Shown here: positions 29,684 through 39,144 of the stretch, in pieces
How the letters are laid out: the number at the start of each line of letters is the position of its first letter
Numbering within the stretch: position 1 is the stretch's first letter
DNA from: Legionella tunisiensis
GTDB lineage: Bacteria; Pseudomonadota; Gammaproteobacteria; Legionellales; Legionellaceae
NCBI RefSeq assembly: GCF_000308315.1
Contig: NZ_CALJ01000004.1
Location: forward strand, 1 to 45,199
DNA: 45,199 nucleotides
Reading direction: 5' to 3'
Position numbers and translations under genes: made by a program
Notes under the pieces: generated by a model
Databases searched by the model: none
Seen by the model: only the letters and a program-made list of their open reading frames with translations
Told to the model about the DNA's origin: nothing

Positions 29684-29812
29684 TTATGGACTTGACGCAG
29701 GTGGGGAGGGTGTAGTTTCTTGTTGCGTTGGTGGTATGGCCGTCTCAGGAAATAATAAAAACAGGAGTCCCACAATGACCAATAAAATGATAATAATTGA
29801 CAGTTTATTCAT
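29684..29812 (-). CDS. Small membrane protein, 42 residues
   Basis: Starts MNKLSIIIILLVIVGLLFLL, a single membrane helix or uncleaved signal, then a Pro/Thr/Ser-rich tail (TPSPPASSP). An AAGGGA ribosome site lies five bases before ATG 29812. It sits 41 bases upstream of the 61-residue membrane protein, probably in one transcript. Function unknown. Confidence 0.5.
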   Translation of the reverse strand: MNKLSIIIILLVIVGLLFLLFPETAIPPTQQETTPSPPASSP

Positions 29813-29986
29813 AGTAATCCCTTACTTTAAAGAAGGATAATCTCCTAGCCCCCCTTTCTTTTTCCTTAATTATAACCTAGTGTAGGTATTTGGTTTAAAA
29901 TTAAACATAACTTATTTATTTTACTAGCATTAATTTTCGTTTAGCTAACGACAATGAGAGAAGGAAGATCACTTTAAGGAACATTT

Positions 29987-30196
29987 ATGACCTCACTACA
30001 GCGTTTCGTATGCGAACATCCTTATTTTAGTATGCTGGTATTTGCGGCTATTGGCTTTCTTCTACGCGGAATGAGACGACTAAATATCAAGACTGTGCGA
30101 ATAGCAATAACAGAACTGGAATTGGCTTTGGAAGATGAAGATATTGAAAGAGCAAAACACGTCCTGCAACGATTAAAATCAGGCTTTGGTATCTAG
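29987..30196 (+). CDS. Small membrane-anchored protein, 69 residues
   Basis: One hydrophobic segment (YFSMLVFAAIGFLLRG) followed by a basic stretch and an amphipathic, acidic helix (ELELALEDEDIERAKHVLQ). AAGGA lies six to seven bases before ATG 29987. Divergent from the two small membrane proteins to its left. Function unknown. Confidence 0.6.
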   Translation: MTSLQRFVCEHPYFSMLVFAAIGFLLRGMRRLNIKTVRIAITELELALEDEDIERAKHVLQRLKSGFGI

Positions 30197-30314
30197 TTAT
30201 ACCTCGTAAAAAGCAAACTCCTTTTTGCTATACTCTAAACAAACGATTAGTTTTGCGACTTGTTTGCTTCTTTTTTGGCTACGAGACCAGGACAAAATAG
30301 TAGAAGGACTCATC

Positions 30315-30758
30315 GTGAAAAACAATCGATTCCTGCGACTGATCTTCATAATACTGCTTGCGTTTCCTTCTCTTAATTATGCTGACAATAACGATGTGGC
30401 GGCATGGACACAACAGGTTCTTCTTTCTACTCTATCGATTGATTATACAGTGACCCCTGATGATTTCGCTGTTTTAAGGCAAAATTATATGCCCACAGCC
30501 TGGACAGCCTTGCAAGAGTTTGTTGGTGATCAAGTCAATGTTATACGTGCCGAGAAGTTAACCCTGCATCCTGTCGCCTTGGGCCCTGCTACAGTTGTTA
30601 ACTCGGGCCTCGCTTTTAACATCCATTATTGGCGAGTAAATCAATCCATCGCTATTCCAGAATTAAATATGACTATTGATTTTTCCGTGATTGTTATCAA
30701 AGCAAACTCTCCGCCTTTTTTAATTCAGGATATGACTATGATCAGGCACGACACCTAA
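30315..30758 (+). CDS. DotI/IcmL-family exported protein
   Basis: A protein of about 147 residues with a signal peptide (FLRLIFIILLAFPSLNYA) and an IcmL-type body. Typical text is QQVLLSTLSIDYTVTPDDF, then NYMPTAWTALQEF, TLHPVALGPATVV and IPELNMTIDFSVIVIK. DotI/IcmL itself is an inner-membrane part of the Dot/Icm type IV secretion core. Legionella carries several short exported paralogues like this one whose role is unclear. GTG 30315 is chosen because AGAAGGA lies six bases upstream and the signal peptide starts there; the in-frame ATG at 30225 would add an unlikely leader. No other dot/icm gene is nearby. Confidence 0.85.
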   Translation: MKNNRFLRLIFIILLAFPSLNYADNNDVAAWTQQVLLSTLSIDYTVTPDDFAVLRQNYMPTAWTALQEFVGDQVNVIRAEKLTLHPVALGPATVVNSGLAFNIHYWRVNQSIAIPELNMTIDFSVIVIKANSPPFLIQDMTMIRHDT

Positions 30759-30809
30759 GGTGTGGAAAATGCAAGGAAGAAAAGTTCACCTCCTTGCAAG
30801 ATTCTATCA

Positions 30810-31130
30810 TTAAGGCGTCAGTACCAAAGTATCCTCTTCATACGTAACGACTAGAATATCTTTCGGATCCTGAGGATTCACCCAGGCTCTTTTATTGATT
30901 GTAGCTTGTTCTCTAAACTCAACAAGCCACATCCCATCTTCCTGACTAACATACTCTACTAGCAGACTTATACTCTCACTCTTATACATGTCAGCATAGA
31001 GCGCCAGATCTTGTTTATAATAATCGCCCAAAGACTGCTTTATAAGATCTTTCACTGTTTTCAATTCACTCGCTGAAAGCTCTGTAATGCTAAAATATGG
31101 CTTAAACCCTATATATAATTTTATACTCAT
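30810..31130 (-). CDS. Unrecognised 106-residue protein
   Basis: Not recognised. A mixed alpha/beta cytosolic protein without Cys, starting MSIKLYIGFKPYFSITEL. A GGGAT site precedes ATG 31130. It lies 57 bases after the CHMI-like gene on the same strand and could share its transcript. Confidence 0.55.
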   Translation of the reverse strand: MSIKLYIGFKPYFSITELSASELKTVKDLIKQSLGDYYKQDLALYADMYKSESISLLVEYVSQEDGMWLVEFREQATINKRAWVNPQDPKDILVVTYEEDTLVLTP

Positions 31131-31187
31131 AATATCCCATCAAAAAATGGCAAATCTTGCCAAGCTAATAAAAACGAGCTAACACGT

Positions 31188-31568
31188 CTAAAGTTTTAAC
31201 TCAGGTTCTGCACTCGTTATTTTAAAATAATGTTTATCCAATACATCAATTTCAAGAAAAATTTGTAATTGCAACTTGTTAAGCGATGCAGAAAAATATT
31301 GTCTTAACACAGCAATTAATTTCTCACCCACTTTTTGCAAAGTATCATCACTGCGACCAGTCAATACGGTCAAGTTAACAAGAATAAATGCATGTTGTGG
31401 TTGTCCATCAGCAATATAATAATCCTTGCATTCTACTGCTCTGCTTTTGCAATTACCTAATCGTGCGGGCAGATCTTGCGACAAAACAGTATGGAGCAAT
31501 GGAAACACAGCATTGATCTTATCTTTTTCAATAACATTGGCACTATATTCTAAAAGCAATTGCGGCAT
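31188..31568 (-). CDS. 5-carboxymethyl-2-hydroxymuconate isomerase family protein
   Basis: A 126-residue tautomerase-superfamily protein. MPQLLLEYSAN at the start carries the conserved Pro2 that acts as general base, and the rest (VECKDYYIADGQPQHAFILV, LTGRSDDTLQKVGEKL) follows CHMI. CHMI itself works in homoprotocatechuate breakdown, but none of that pathway is nearby, so the substrate is open. A strong ribosome site (GAGGAGGGAG) lies five bases before ATG 31568, inside the small frame upstream. Confidence 0.85.
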   Translation of the reverse strand: MPQLLLEYSANVIEKDKINAVFPLLHTVLSQDLPARLGNCKSRAVECKDYYIADGQPQHAFILVNLTVLTGRSDDTLQKVGEKLIAVLRQYFSASLNKLQLQIFLEIDVLDKHYFKITSAEPELKL

Positions 31569-31705
31569 ACAACTCCCTCCTCTGTTTTACCGAGCTTTAT
31601 ACCCGATTTCAGTTCTTCAGGACATATAGTTACTTTAAATTTTTCATCACCTAAAAATAAATATCTGGCCATAGTGGAATTTTCAAAATTATCTGATAGA
31701 ATCAT
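31550..31705 (-). CDS. Possible 51-residue protein overlapping the isomerase start
   Basis: Starts at ATG 31705 behind AAGGA, and runs MILSDNFENSTMARYLFLGD into a C-terminus with Cys pairs (VTICPEEL and VCRNCF). Its last 19 bases overlap the isomerase gene in another frame, which suggests translational coupling. Function unknown; length alone does not prove it is a gene. Confidence 0.4.
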   Translation of the reverse strand: MILSDNFENSTMARYLFLGDEKFKVTICPEELKSGIKLGKTEEGVVCRNCF

Positions 31706-31951
31706 CTCGCTTGTCCTTATAATTCATTGTGAATAACTTTTCTTCGTTCGTTGCAACCCGTCATGTTCTGAAAACCAATTTCCTCATATTTCCTTGATTT
31801 AAAAGCATTTTCTGCTTTTACTCACAATAGTTCCATAAATTTTTATCCACAAATTCTGTGGATAATTCTGTGTATTAACTGCTTGAAACCCCTTGGTAGC
31901 TATGCTAAAGATGATATACTCTTGCCATGTTGACTAAAGCCACCATTTAGA

Positions 31952-32507
31952 ATGCGTTCCTTACCGAATTTCATCATCAGTGTTCTATTGATTTTATTTG
32001 CCAGTTTTGTCCGTGCTGAGGGCAACCTAAAAGAATTTGAACAAAATTAAGCGACTCGGTTATCACGACAAAAATTACTGCCAAATTTACTAAAAACCGT
32101 GATCTGAATCCCTTGAAAATTTATGTCTCAACGAAAGATGGGGTTGTCACCTTACGCGGCCATGTCAAAAATAGACAAGCCTTTGTAGATGCCCTTCGGC
32201 TTGCCAAGGTAACCACCGGTGTAAAAGCCGTTGAAACTGATGAGTTGGTTATCAAACAGGTCAACACAGCGTTTACTGATGCTTATATTACTGCCAAAGT
32301 CGAAGCAGCTATTTTACGAGCTAAGGTATTTGATGATGAATCAATTCCTTTAGTCGGTATTAATGCAACGACTACGAATGGTACCGTCACCCTGTCTGGA
32401 CATTTAAAGCAAAAAAATCCATTGTCGCGATAATAAAGCGTGTCAATGCCGTACGAGGCGTAAAGAAAATAGTTTCTAACTTACAGGTTGTGAACAAGGA
32501 AGCTTAA
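31952..32507 (+). CDS. Exported protein with two BON domains (two frameshifts)
   Basis: An OsmY-like protein of about 185 residues. A signal peptide (FIISVLLILFASFVRA) is followed by two BON repeats: ITTKITAKFTKNRDLNPLKI with VTLRGHVKNRQAFVDA, then ITAKVEAAILRA with VTLSGHLKQKKSIVAI. BON domains bind phospholipid or peptidoglycan in the envelope. One A is missing from an A4 run near 32044 and one from an A7 run near 32411-32417; both repairs keep the BON pattern. The stop overlaps the next ATG (TAATG), so the two genes are coupled. Confidence 0.85.
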
Positions 32508-32980
32508 TGAAGGACTTCACTCGTTTTAAATTTTTCCTCTGGTATTTTGGCCATTTTCAAGTTCCTTTAATCGGCCACTTGAAACCTAAATTAATCGCCC
32601 TCGATGAGAAAAAAATTGTTGCTAAAAATAGCGTTAAGAAGACGCAGTAAGAACCATCTTAACTCCATGTATTTTGGCGCCTTGGCAGTGGGAGCTGATC
32701 TTGCTGGCGGCTTACATAGCTTCTATCATGCAAAGCGTGCCAATTTGAACGTATCCGTTGCGTTCAAATCGTTTCAGGCCCAATTTCTTCGCCGACCTGA
32801 GTCTGATGTTTATTTCGTCTGTGAAGAAGGAGAGCAGGTGAAAGAGATGCTCCTGGAATCCAAAAAACCGGAGAACGGGTAAATAAACCGATACAAATCA
32901 GGGCCTTTACTGATTATCTTAAAAACCCCGAAGAAGTTGCTACCTTTAGTCTGGAGTTATCAGTTAAGGTATTAAATTAG
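32507..32980 (+). CDS. DUF4442-type, hotdog-fold protein (two frameshifts)
   Basis: A protein of about 157 residues resembling DUF4442/YiiD-C thioesterase-like proteins. It reads FFLWYFGHFQVPLIGHLKPK, then KIALRRRSKNHLNSMYFGAL and AVGADLAGG, the hotdog central helix. Repair removes one A from an A7 run near 32608 and adds one A to an A6 run near 32863-32868; the frame then ends at the TAG 32978. It is coupled to the BON gene. The substrate is unknown; an acyl-CoA or acyl-ACP thioester is plausible from the fold. Confidence 0.7.
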
Positions 32981-32985
32981 GATTT

Positions 32986-33083
32986 GTTTATATTCCTAAC
33001 TATGCTGGTGCTTAGGGTTTGATTGTCTGCACTGCGATGCTCGGAAATCAAACCATAAGCACCTAAGCCAGCGAAATATAAAC
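32986..33083. repeat. Long imperfect hairpin with matching ends
   Basis: Two arms of about 38-39 bases face each other. The ends GTTTATATT and AATATAAAC are perfect complements, as are the inner GGTTTGATT and AATCAAACC-type segments, with one mismatch and short bulges between. The loop is about 20 bases. It starts 6 bases after the DUF4442 stop and ends 31 bases before the next ATG. It could be a strong transcript structure or a small MITE-like element; I see no second copy here and no coding sequence. Confidence 0.6.
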
Positions 33084-33113
33084 CGTCCCTAATAAAGCTG
33101 GAATAAACGGTCA

Positions 33114-34440
33114 ATGAGTGCAAAAATGAATTTTCACCGCTGGCAAATTGCTGTATTACTCATTCTTCTTAGCACTTATAGTGTGTTATTTTATTTTATT
33201 TTTACTTATCAATATAAACTCGATTTTTCCTCATTTTATTCGGCCTTTCAGCTCTTTAGTAATAAACAGAATCCCTATCAAATTTTATATACCACTTATC
33301 TACCTACTGTAAAAAGGTTATCAGCTAACCTCAATCCACCAATCGTACTCTGGATGCTGACTCCTTTATTACGGCTTAGCTATGATCTCGCCTTGATTAT
33401 CTGGTCGGCTATTTCTTTGCTGCTAGGATTAATCGGAGCTCATTTTAGTTTTAAGCTCGCCTTTCCTCCCGACTTCATGAAAAAGAATTGGGTAAGTTTA
33501 TATCTCATGTATTTATCCTTGTTCGCAACAGTCATGGATACTGCCATTGCGCAATTCGGTTCCATTTTATTTTTCTTTATAATCACAGGTTATTATTGTT
33601 ACCTTAAAAATAAAGAGAACAGTGCCGGCATCCTTTGGGGAGTCATCATTGCGATGAAGTTCTTCCCTGCCTTACTTTTTTCTTTGCCTTGAAACAAGGC
33701 CGTTACAAAGTCTTTATGATCATGTTAACCACCGTGTTGTTGCTGTCTTTCATTCCGTGGTTAGTTTTTGGGTCTACTATTTATAAGCAATATTTTTCCA
33801 TGCTGACCTGCGTTCTTTGGTACGGCGATAGTTGGAATGCCTCTCTTTATGGTTTTCTGTTCCGTTTATTTATTGATGTGCATGATAAAACACAGAGTTT
33901 AATCGCCATTAAAACAGTCTATATTTTTCTGTTTTTCAGTCTTCTTTTCTGGTACCTGAAAAAGAGTACCGGGAAATCAACAGCACTGAATCACCAACCT
34001 TTTTGTTTGACCTTGATCATGATGTTATTAATGAGCCCGTTCGGTTGGTTATATTATTTTCCTTTATTAATTCTTCCTGTTGCCTGTGTCTGGATAACAG
34101 CCATTAATAAAAAACTGGGAGGGATAACTTACTCTTCTTGTGGCTTATAAATTTATTTCTGCTTAACTTTCCAATTGACTATGTCCGTACCCCTTATATG
34201 CCTACCTTCATAGGTAAGCTTGGCTTTTATTCTTTTTATTTTTATGGCTTATTACTATTAGCTTATCTGCTGACACGACAAGTTATTACGCCTCCCACAA
34301 ACAAGCTGAGCATAGGCAACGCACCTACTTACTTCACGCCCTCTCTCTTCATTATTCTTTCTTTCGGTCTGTTAATTCCCATTATTAGTTTTATTATGCG
34401 CTTATTCTCAATTCCAGGTGTTCCTCTCCTATGTTATTAA
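33114..34440 (+). CDS. GT87-type membrane glycosyltransferase (two frameshifts)
   Basis: A polytopic membrane protein of about 442 residues with nine or more helices. The first outer loop reads YKLDFSSFYSAFQLFSNKQN, then PTVKRLSANLNPPIVLWMLTP. The DFSSFY and NPP motifs are typical of GT87/DUF2029 enzymes, which use polyprenyl-phosphate sugars (mannosyl- or arabinosyltransferases in actinobacteria). The Asp in DFSSFY is the expected catalytic residue. One T is missing from a T6 run near 33669-33674 and one near 34137. Its acceptor is unknown. It precedes the amidoligase operon by about 70 bases on the same strand. Confidence 0.75.
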
Positions 34441-34511
34441 TTGACAAACGAATGTATGCCGTCTAACGTTAACAAGGAATGCTTAATCTCTATGAGACTG
34501 GACATAGGCCC

Positions 34512-35234
34512 ATGATCGACTTAACCATTCATACACAACCTGATGATGAAACTTGTGGCCCCACCAGTCTACATGCTATTTATCGCTATTATGGCCTGGA
34601 CCTCAGTCTCGACCAGGTAATTAGTAAGGTAGAGCGTTCTCTTTCTGGTGGAACTCACGCCCCCATGTTAGGCAAACATGCTTTGCAACACGGATTTAAG
34701 ACAACCATTTATATTAATAATCTTAATGTCTTTGATCCAACCTGGTTTAGAGCAGACAAAGGTGAAGCCAATCAAGAAATGCTGATGCTTAAACTCAAAG
34801 CACAAATGAAACATAAGAAAGAAAAAGGATTCGCTCAAGCAAGCCATGCTTTCCTGGAGTACTTGGCTTTAGGCGGTCAAATCCGTTTTCGTACTTTAAG
34901 TGTGCAATTACTTAAAGAGTATTTTGCTCAAAACATTCCGATATTAACCGGGCTTAGTGCGACTTATTTATACCGTAGTGCGCGCGAGCGTTTTACTAAA
35001 CAAGGAGAATCCATTTATGATGATATCCGAGGCACTCCCTGCGGCCATTTTGTTGTGCTCTGCGGTTATGACAATAAAAAAAGACTCATTGTTGTTGCTG
35101 ATCCGCATCGTGAAAACCCGATTTCCCATGACAATTATTACAAAGTAAGCGGCCACCGCCTAATCAATGCCATCATGCTCGGCGTCCTGACTTATGATGC
35201 TGTGTTATTAATAATTCAACCCCAAGAGCCTTGA
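34512..35234 (+). CDS. C39-like cysteine peptidase of the amidoligase operon
   Basis: A papain-fold peptidase of about 240 residues without signal peptide. The catalytic block is QPDDETCGPTSLHAIYRYYG, with Cys15 and the oxyanion Gln. The His is in PCGHFVVLCGYD (about residue 179) and the Asp in VVADPH (about residue 197). C39 domains cut double-glycine leaders, but this one is free-standing. ATG 34512 is preferred to ATG 34479 since the family begins near MIDLTIHTQPDD; the ribosome site is weak for both. The stop TGA is directly followed by the ATG of the ATP-grasp gene. In related clusters such peptidases probably process or hydrolyse the ligated product. Confidence 0.85.
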   Translation: MIDLTIHTQPDDETCGPTSLHAIYRYYGLDLSLDQVISKVERSLSGGTHAPMLGKHALQHGFKTTIYINNLNVFDPTWFRADKGEANQEMLMLKLKAQMKHKKEKGFAQASHAFLEYLALGGQIRFRTLSVQLLKEYFAQNIPILTGLSATYLYRSARERFTKQGESIYDDIRGTPCGHFVVLCGYDNKKRLIVVADPHRENPISHDNYYKVSGHRLINAIMLGVLTYDAVLLIIQPQEP

Positions 35235-36686
35235 ATGCAAACTATAATAGTCACCGATGACCCCCCAAGCTGGGAATTTTTAAGCCCACTCGCCAATATT
35301 GTTCATGCTTTAGATTATTTATCCAGTGAAAATTATCACCAAAGCAAGTCCATGCGAGTAATCAATCTTTGTCAATCTTATGGCCATCAAACGATTGGTT
35401 ATTATGTCTCGCTACTGGCTCATGCCCGTGATCATAAAGCGATTCCCTCGGTCCATAATATCCAAGATGTGCTTAATGTGAGTCTATCAATTCTTATTTC
35501 ACAGGATATTGATGAAGAAATTCAACACAGTCTTCAGGACATCAAAGGTGAAGAATTTATTCTAAGTCTTTACTTTGGTCAAAATATGGCTAAACGTCAT
35601 GCAGCCCTTGCTAAAAAACTGCATGGCTTGTTCCCCTTACCGATGATTCGTTTCATCTTGGAAAAAAGAAACAGTGGCGTATTAAAAAACTACTGCCTTT
35701 GTCACTTAATGATGTTCCAGAACATCATATCGAATTTATGAAGCAAGCCGCTGAAAGTTATTTGTCGAAGAAACGCTTTCACCAATGGCGTAAAAAGCAA
35801 CGTTTTCATGATTTAGCGATTCTCATTGATCCTTGCGAACTGAATGCACCATCTAATAAAAAAGCCCTGGATTTTTTGTTAGTGCTGGTGAAGAAATGGG
35901 ATTAAACATCGACTTCATTGAAAAAAGTGATAACAAATCAATTGCTGAATATGACGCCTTGTTTATACGCGCAACGACCTCTGTTAACCATTACACGTAC
36001 CGAATGGCAAGACGGGCTGCCCAGGAAAATTTGGTTGTGATTGATGATCCACAATCCATTGTCAAATGCAGTAATAAAGTTTACCTGGCTGAACTCATGC
36101 GTAGTCATCAAATATTGACGCCAGAAACCCTTTTTATCAGCAAATACGATAAAAATCTTCCGGCAATAGAGTTTCCCTGTGTCTTAAAAAGACCAGACAG
36201 TGCGTTTTCTCATGGTGTTCTCAAACTTGATGATGCCAAATCCTTACAGAAATCACTGAATCAGTTTTTCAAAATTTCTGATCTGGTTTTGATCCAACCG
36301 TTTATCCCCACAGAATATGATTGGCGTATCGGCATCTTGGATAACAAACCCATTTTCGCCTGTCGTTATTACATGGCAAAAAATCATTGGCAAATTTACA
36401 ATTGGAATGCCTTGAGCGAAAAAAGAGAAGGGGCAACGGAAACAGTTCCTCTCCATGAAGTACCGGAAACCGTTATTAAAACAGCATTAAAAAGTACACG
36501 CTTAATTGGTGATGGCCTCTATGGTGTCGACATTAAAAGTCAGGGTGACAAACACTATGTGATTGAAGTGAATGATAATCCCAATATTGACTGTGGCATA
36601 GAAGATAAAATTTTGGGTGATTCGTTATATGAACACATTATGAGCGTTTTTTACAACGTATTCGCAGGAAACATGGTTATGTCTGA
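35235..36686 (+). CDS. RimK-like ATP-grasp ligase with N-terminal domain (three frameshifts)
   Basis: An ATP-dependent carboxylate-amine ligase of about 484 residues. Residues 1-180 form the RimK-like N-terminal (RLAN-type) domain (MQTIIVTDDPPSWEF, INLCQSYGHQTIGYYVSLLA). The ATP-grasp core follows: AEYDALFIRATTSVNHYTYR, KLDDAKSL, LIQPFIPTEYDWRIGI, LYGVDIK and the Mg site VIEVNDNPNIDCG. One base is missing from each of A6 near 35663, T6 near 35874-35879 and T6 near 36649-36654. The last repair gives IMSVFLQRIRRKHGYV then TGA 36684-36686, so the gene ends there and is not fused to the next one. It would link an amino acid or peptide carboxylate to an amine. Confidence 0.85.
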
Positions 36687-37911
36687 TTTTTCGCTTTTCT
36701 CTGTTTTAGGCATCGAAATTGAGTACATGCTGGTAGACCGTAATAGCTTAAATGTACAACCCAAAAGCGATGTGATCTTAAGCACGCTTGCAGGAAAACA
36801 AGTGAATGAGGTAGTCCTTGAGAATGGTGACATTGCTGCAAGTAATGAACTGGTGATGCACGTACTGGAGTTAAAAATAATGGCCCCAAGCCACCAAACG
36901 CGCCTTTAGTAGAGCAATTTCAGCACGCAATACAATCCTTACAGCCTGTATTAGATCAGCATAATTTACAACTATTACCCTCAGGTGCTCATCCCTGGAT
37001 GAATCCACTCACAGAAACCGAACGCTGGCCACATGGTAATAACGCCATTTACCGCCAATACGATTCTATTTTTAATTGTCAGGGGCACGGCTGGGCGAAT
37101 CTGCAAAGCATGCATGTTAATTTACCGTTTGCGAATGATGACGAATTCTGCCAACTACACAATGCCATTCGTCTGCTGCTGCCTTTACTACCCGCCCTCG
37201 CAGCCAGTACTCCTTTCCTTGATGGTAAAGCAACCGGATTAAAAAATTCACGCTTGTATTTTTATGGTAAGAACCAACAACGTATTCCATCAATCAGCGC
37301 TGAGATCATCCCTGAATTTATCCGTTCAGAAACAGAGTACAGAGAAACGATTTTTAGCGCCCATGTACGACGATATCCGCCCCTATGATCCTGAAGGGAT
37401 TTTGCAACATGAATGGCTGAACTCCAGAGCAGCGATTCCTAAATTTGACTACAAAGCCATCGAAATTCGTATTCTTGATTCACAGGAATGTGTACAAGCT
37501 GATCTTGCTATTGCACTGGCCATCCATGCCATTTTGAAATACTGGCAACAGAACTCCCATTATTATTTAGACACACCTTGTGACTCTAAACGCTTAAAAA
37601 CAGTCTATGATCAGGCCATCAAGGATGGTTTAACAGTTACCGTTGATGATGCTGAATTATATAAACAATGGCAATTACCCCAAAAACGAACTCTCAGCTG
37701 TCGCAATATCTGGTCGCAACTTCTTGAACGAGTCAGCGGCGATCTGGATATCCATTGTCAACGTGCGCTCGAATATATTTTGAGCCAAGGCAATTTAAGC
37801 GAGCGGCTTTTGCGAGCTTGTGGCAATGACTACACGAAGCCAACGCTTTCCAGACTTTATCGCCAATTAACGCATTGTCTGTACACTAACCAACAGTTTA
37901 ATCCATTATGA
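36673..37911 (+). CDS. GCS2-type carboxylate-amine ligase (two frameshifts)
   Basis: A glutamate-cysteine-ligase-fold enzyme (GCS2 family) of about 412 residues. The start has the ATP/Mg block SVLGIEIEYMLVD, then ELVMHVLELKNNGPKP. The middle has HGWANLQSMHVNLPFAND and LAASTPFLDGKATGLKNSR. The last third carries FDYKAIEIRILDSQECVQ. An A5 run near 36884 has lost one A; a T5 run near 37351-37355 has one T too many. Its first 14 bases overlap the repaired end of the ATP-grasp gene, and AGGA precedes ATG 36673. GCS2 enzymes join glutamate or other acids to amines; true glutathione synthesis is less likely, as the partners are not GshB-like in context. Confidence 0.85.
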
Positions 37912-38621
37912 AACCCTTAGGTCTTGTAATAAGTTGCGAACATGCAGTAAATACTGTACCTGTTGCTTATCAAAAGCAGTTTGCACCTTATCATCATCTG
38001 TTAGAGTCCCATCGTGGAATTGATTTTGGTTCTCTGTCAATTGCCAATCATTTACGACAGGTTTTTAATTGTGATTTTATTCAAGCACAGGCAACCCGCT
38101 TGCTAATTGACTGCAATCGCAGTTTGACTCATTCCCATTGTTTTTCTGAAATTACGATTAATTTACCCCAGGCAGAAAAGCAGCAACTTATTCAGCAATA
38201 TTACTTACCCTTTCGCCAGGCAGCAGTAGCGAAAATAAAAGAACAGATTGCCCAGGACCGACAAGTGCTTCACCTATCCATTCACAGTTTTACACCGATA
38301 CTCAATGGGAAAGAGCGTAACGCAGACATTGGTTTTCTCTATGATCCAAGACGTGCGAGTGAGAAAATGTTTGCCAGAGACTGGCAACAACAGCTTAAAC
38401 AGTACAACAGTCAGCTGCGTACTCGACTGAACTACCCTTATCTTGGAATCAATGATGGCTTTACTCGCGCTCTACGCAAGCAATTTCCGGATGAGAATTA
38501 TGCAGGTATCGAAGTTGAATCCAACCAGGCCTTGGTTCAGGATGAGAAAACCCTCACCCAATTAACAGACGCGTTGACAACGACGTTGAAGGTCTTGCTC
38601 AACATGAAGAGGAGCTATTGA
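37908..38621 (+). CDS. N-formylglutamate amidohydrolase-like enzyme
   Basis: A 237-residue zinc hydrolase of the N-formylglutamate deformylase (HutG/FGase) family. Landmarks are VISCEHAVNTVP, LESHRGIDFGSL, LLIDCNRSLTH, LHLSIHSFTP, GFLYDPRR and IEVESNQALV. The His/Asp residues of these blocks would bind metal. No hut genes are near, so histidine breakdown is not the setting. Its ATG overlaps the GCS2 stop (ATGA). It is the last gene of the four-gene operon and may hydrolyse an N-acyl amide made by the ligases. Intact. Confidence 0.88.
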   Translation: MKPLGLVISCEHAVNTVPVAYQKQFAPYHHLLESHRGIDFGSLSIANHLRQVFNCDFIQAQATRLLIDCNRSLTHSHCFSEITINLPQAEKQQLIQQYYLPFRQAAVAKIKEQIAQDRQVLHLSIHSFTPILNGKERNADIGFLYDPRRASEKMFARDWQQQLKQYNSQLRTRLNYPYLGINDGFTRALRKQFPDENYAGIEVESNQALVQDEKTLTQLTDALTTTLKVLLNMKRSY

Positions 38622-38760
38622 ACGCTGCGGGAGTGGCTGTGGGCTTTCTGCGATAATTGCCTGAAAATACTGGATGAACCTAATAGAATTTGGCCATTTT
38701 AATCAAGAGTATGGAGTCATTCTCCATAATACGCTTTTTCTATACAAGAATGACGGCCTG

Positions 38761-39144
38761 TTACTGCTTACCCCGGATAAAATTGACTACCTCGGTAGCC
38801 TCAAAACGAGTAAAAGGCTTAGAGATAAAACCACTTATGTAAGCATCTTTCGCCTGCTCATAAAATTGCGCTTCGCTATGAATACTGACGACTATAATAG
38901 GCGTGTTTCTATTGTGTATGCTTTCGGTTTTAATGGCTTTCGCAACCTCGAACCCATTCTCACCCGGATATAGACCTAAATCCATTAGAACTATATCGTA
39001 AGGAATGGTATTGCATTTTTCGATCGCATTGTCACCATCCGCTGCAATATCGACCAAACAATCCAGTTCTGTCAAATGTTGTTTAGCAACTATCTGGGCC
39101 GGTTGAGAATCCTCTACTACCAATATTCGATAGGGCTTATTCAT
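38761..39144 (-). CDS. Single-domain response regulator
   Basis: A 127-residue stand-alone CheY-like receiver. The acidic pocket is VVEDS (Glu11, Asp12), the phospho-acceptor is Asp55 in DIVLMDLG, the switch position is Ser87 in VVSIHS, and Lys109 is in FISKPF. No output domain. AGGAA lies before ATG 39144. No kinase is adjacent; the sensor kinase at 20840-22079 is one possible partner, without evidence. Intact, convergent with the amidoligase operon. Confidence 0.92.
   Translation of the reverse strand: MNKPYRILVVEDSQPAQIVAKQHLTELDCLVDIAADGDNAIEKCNTIPYDIVLMDLGLYPGENGFEVAKAIKTESIHNRNTPIIVVSIHSEAQFYEQAKDAYISGFISKPFTRFEATEVVNFIRGKQ

Noticed and set aside
38674-38973. 99-codon plus-strand frame
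   Set aside because: Mostly antisense to the single-domain response regulator, which has all active-site residues.
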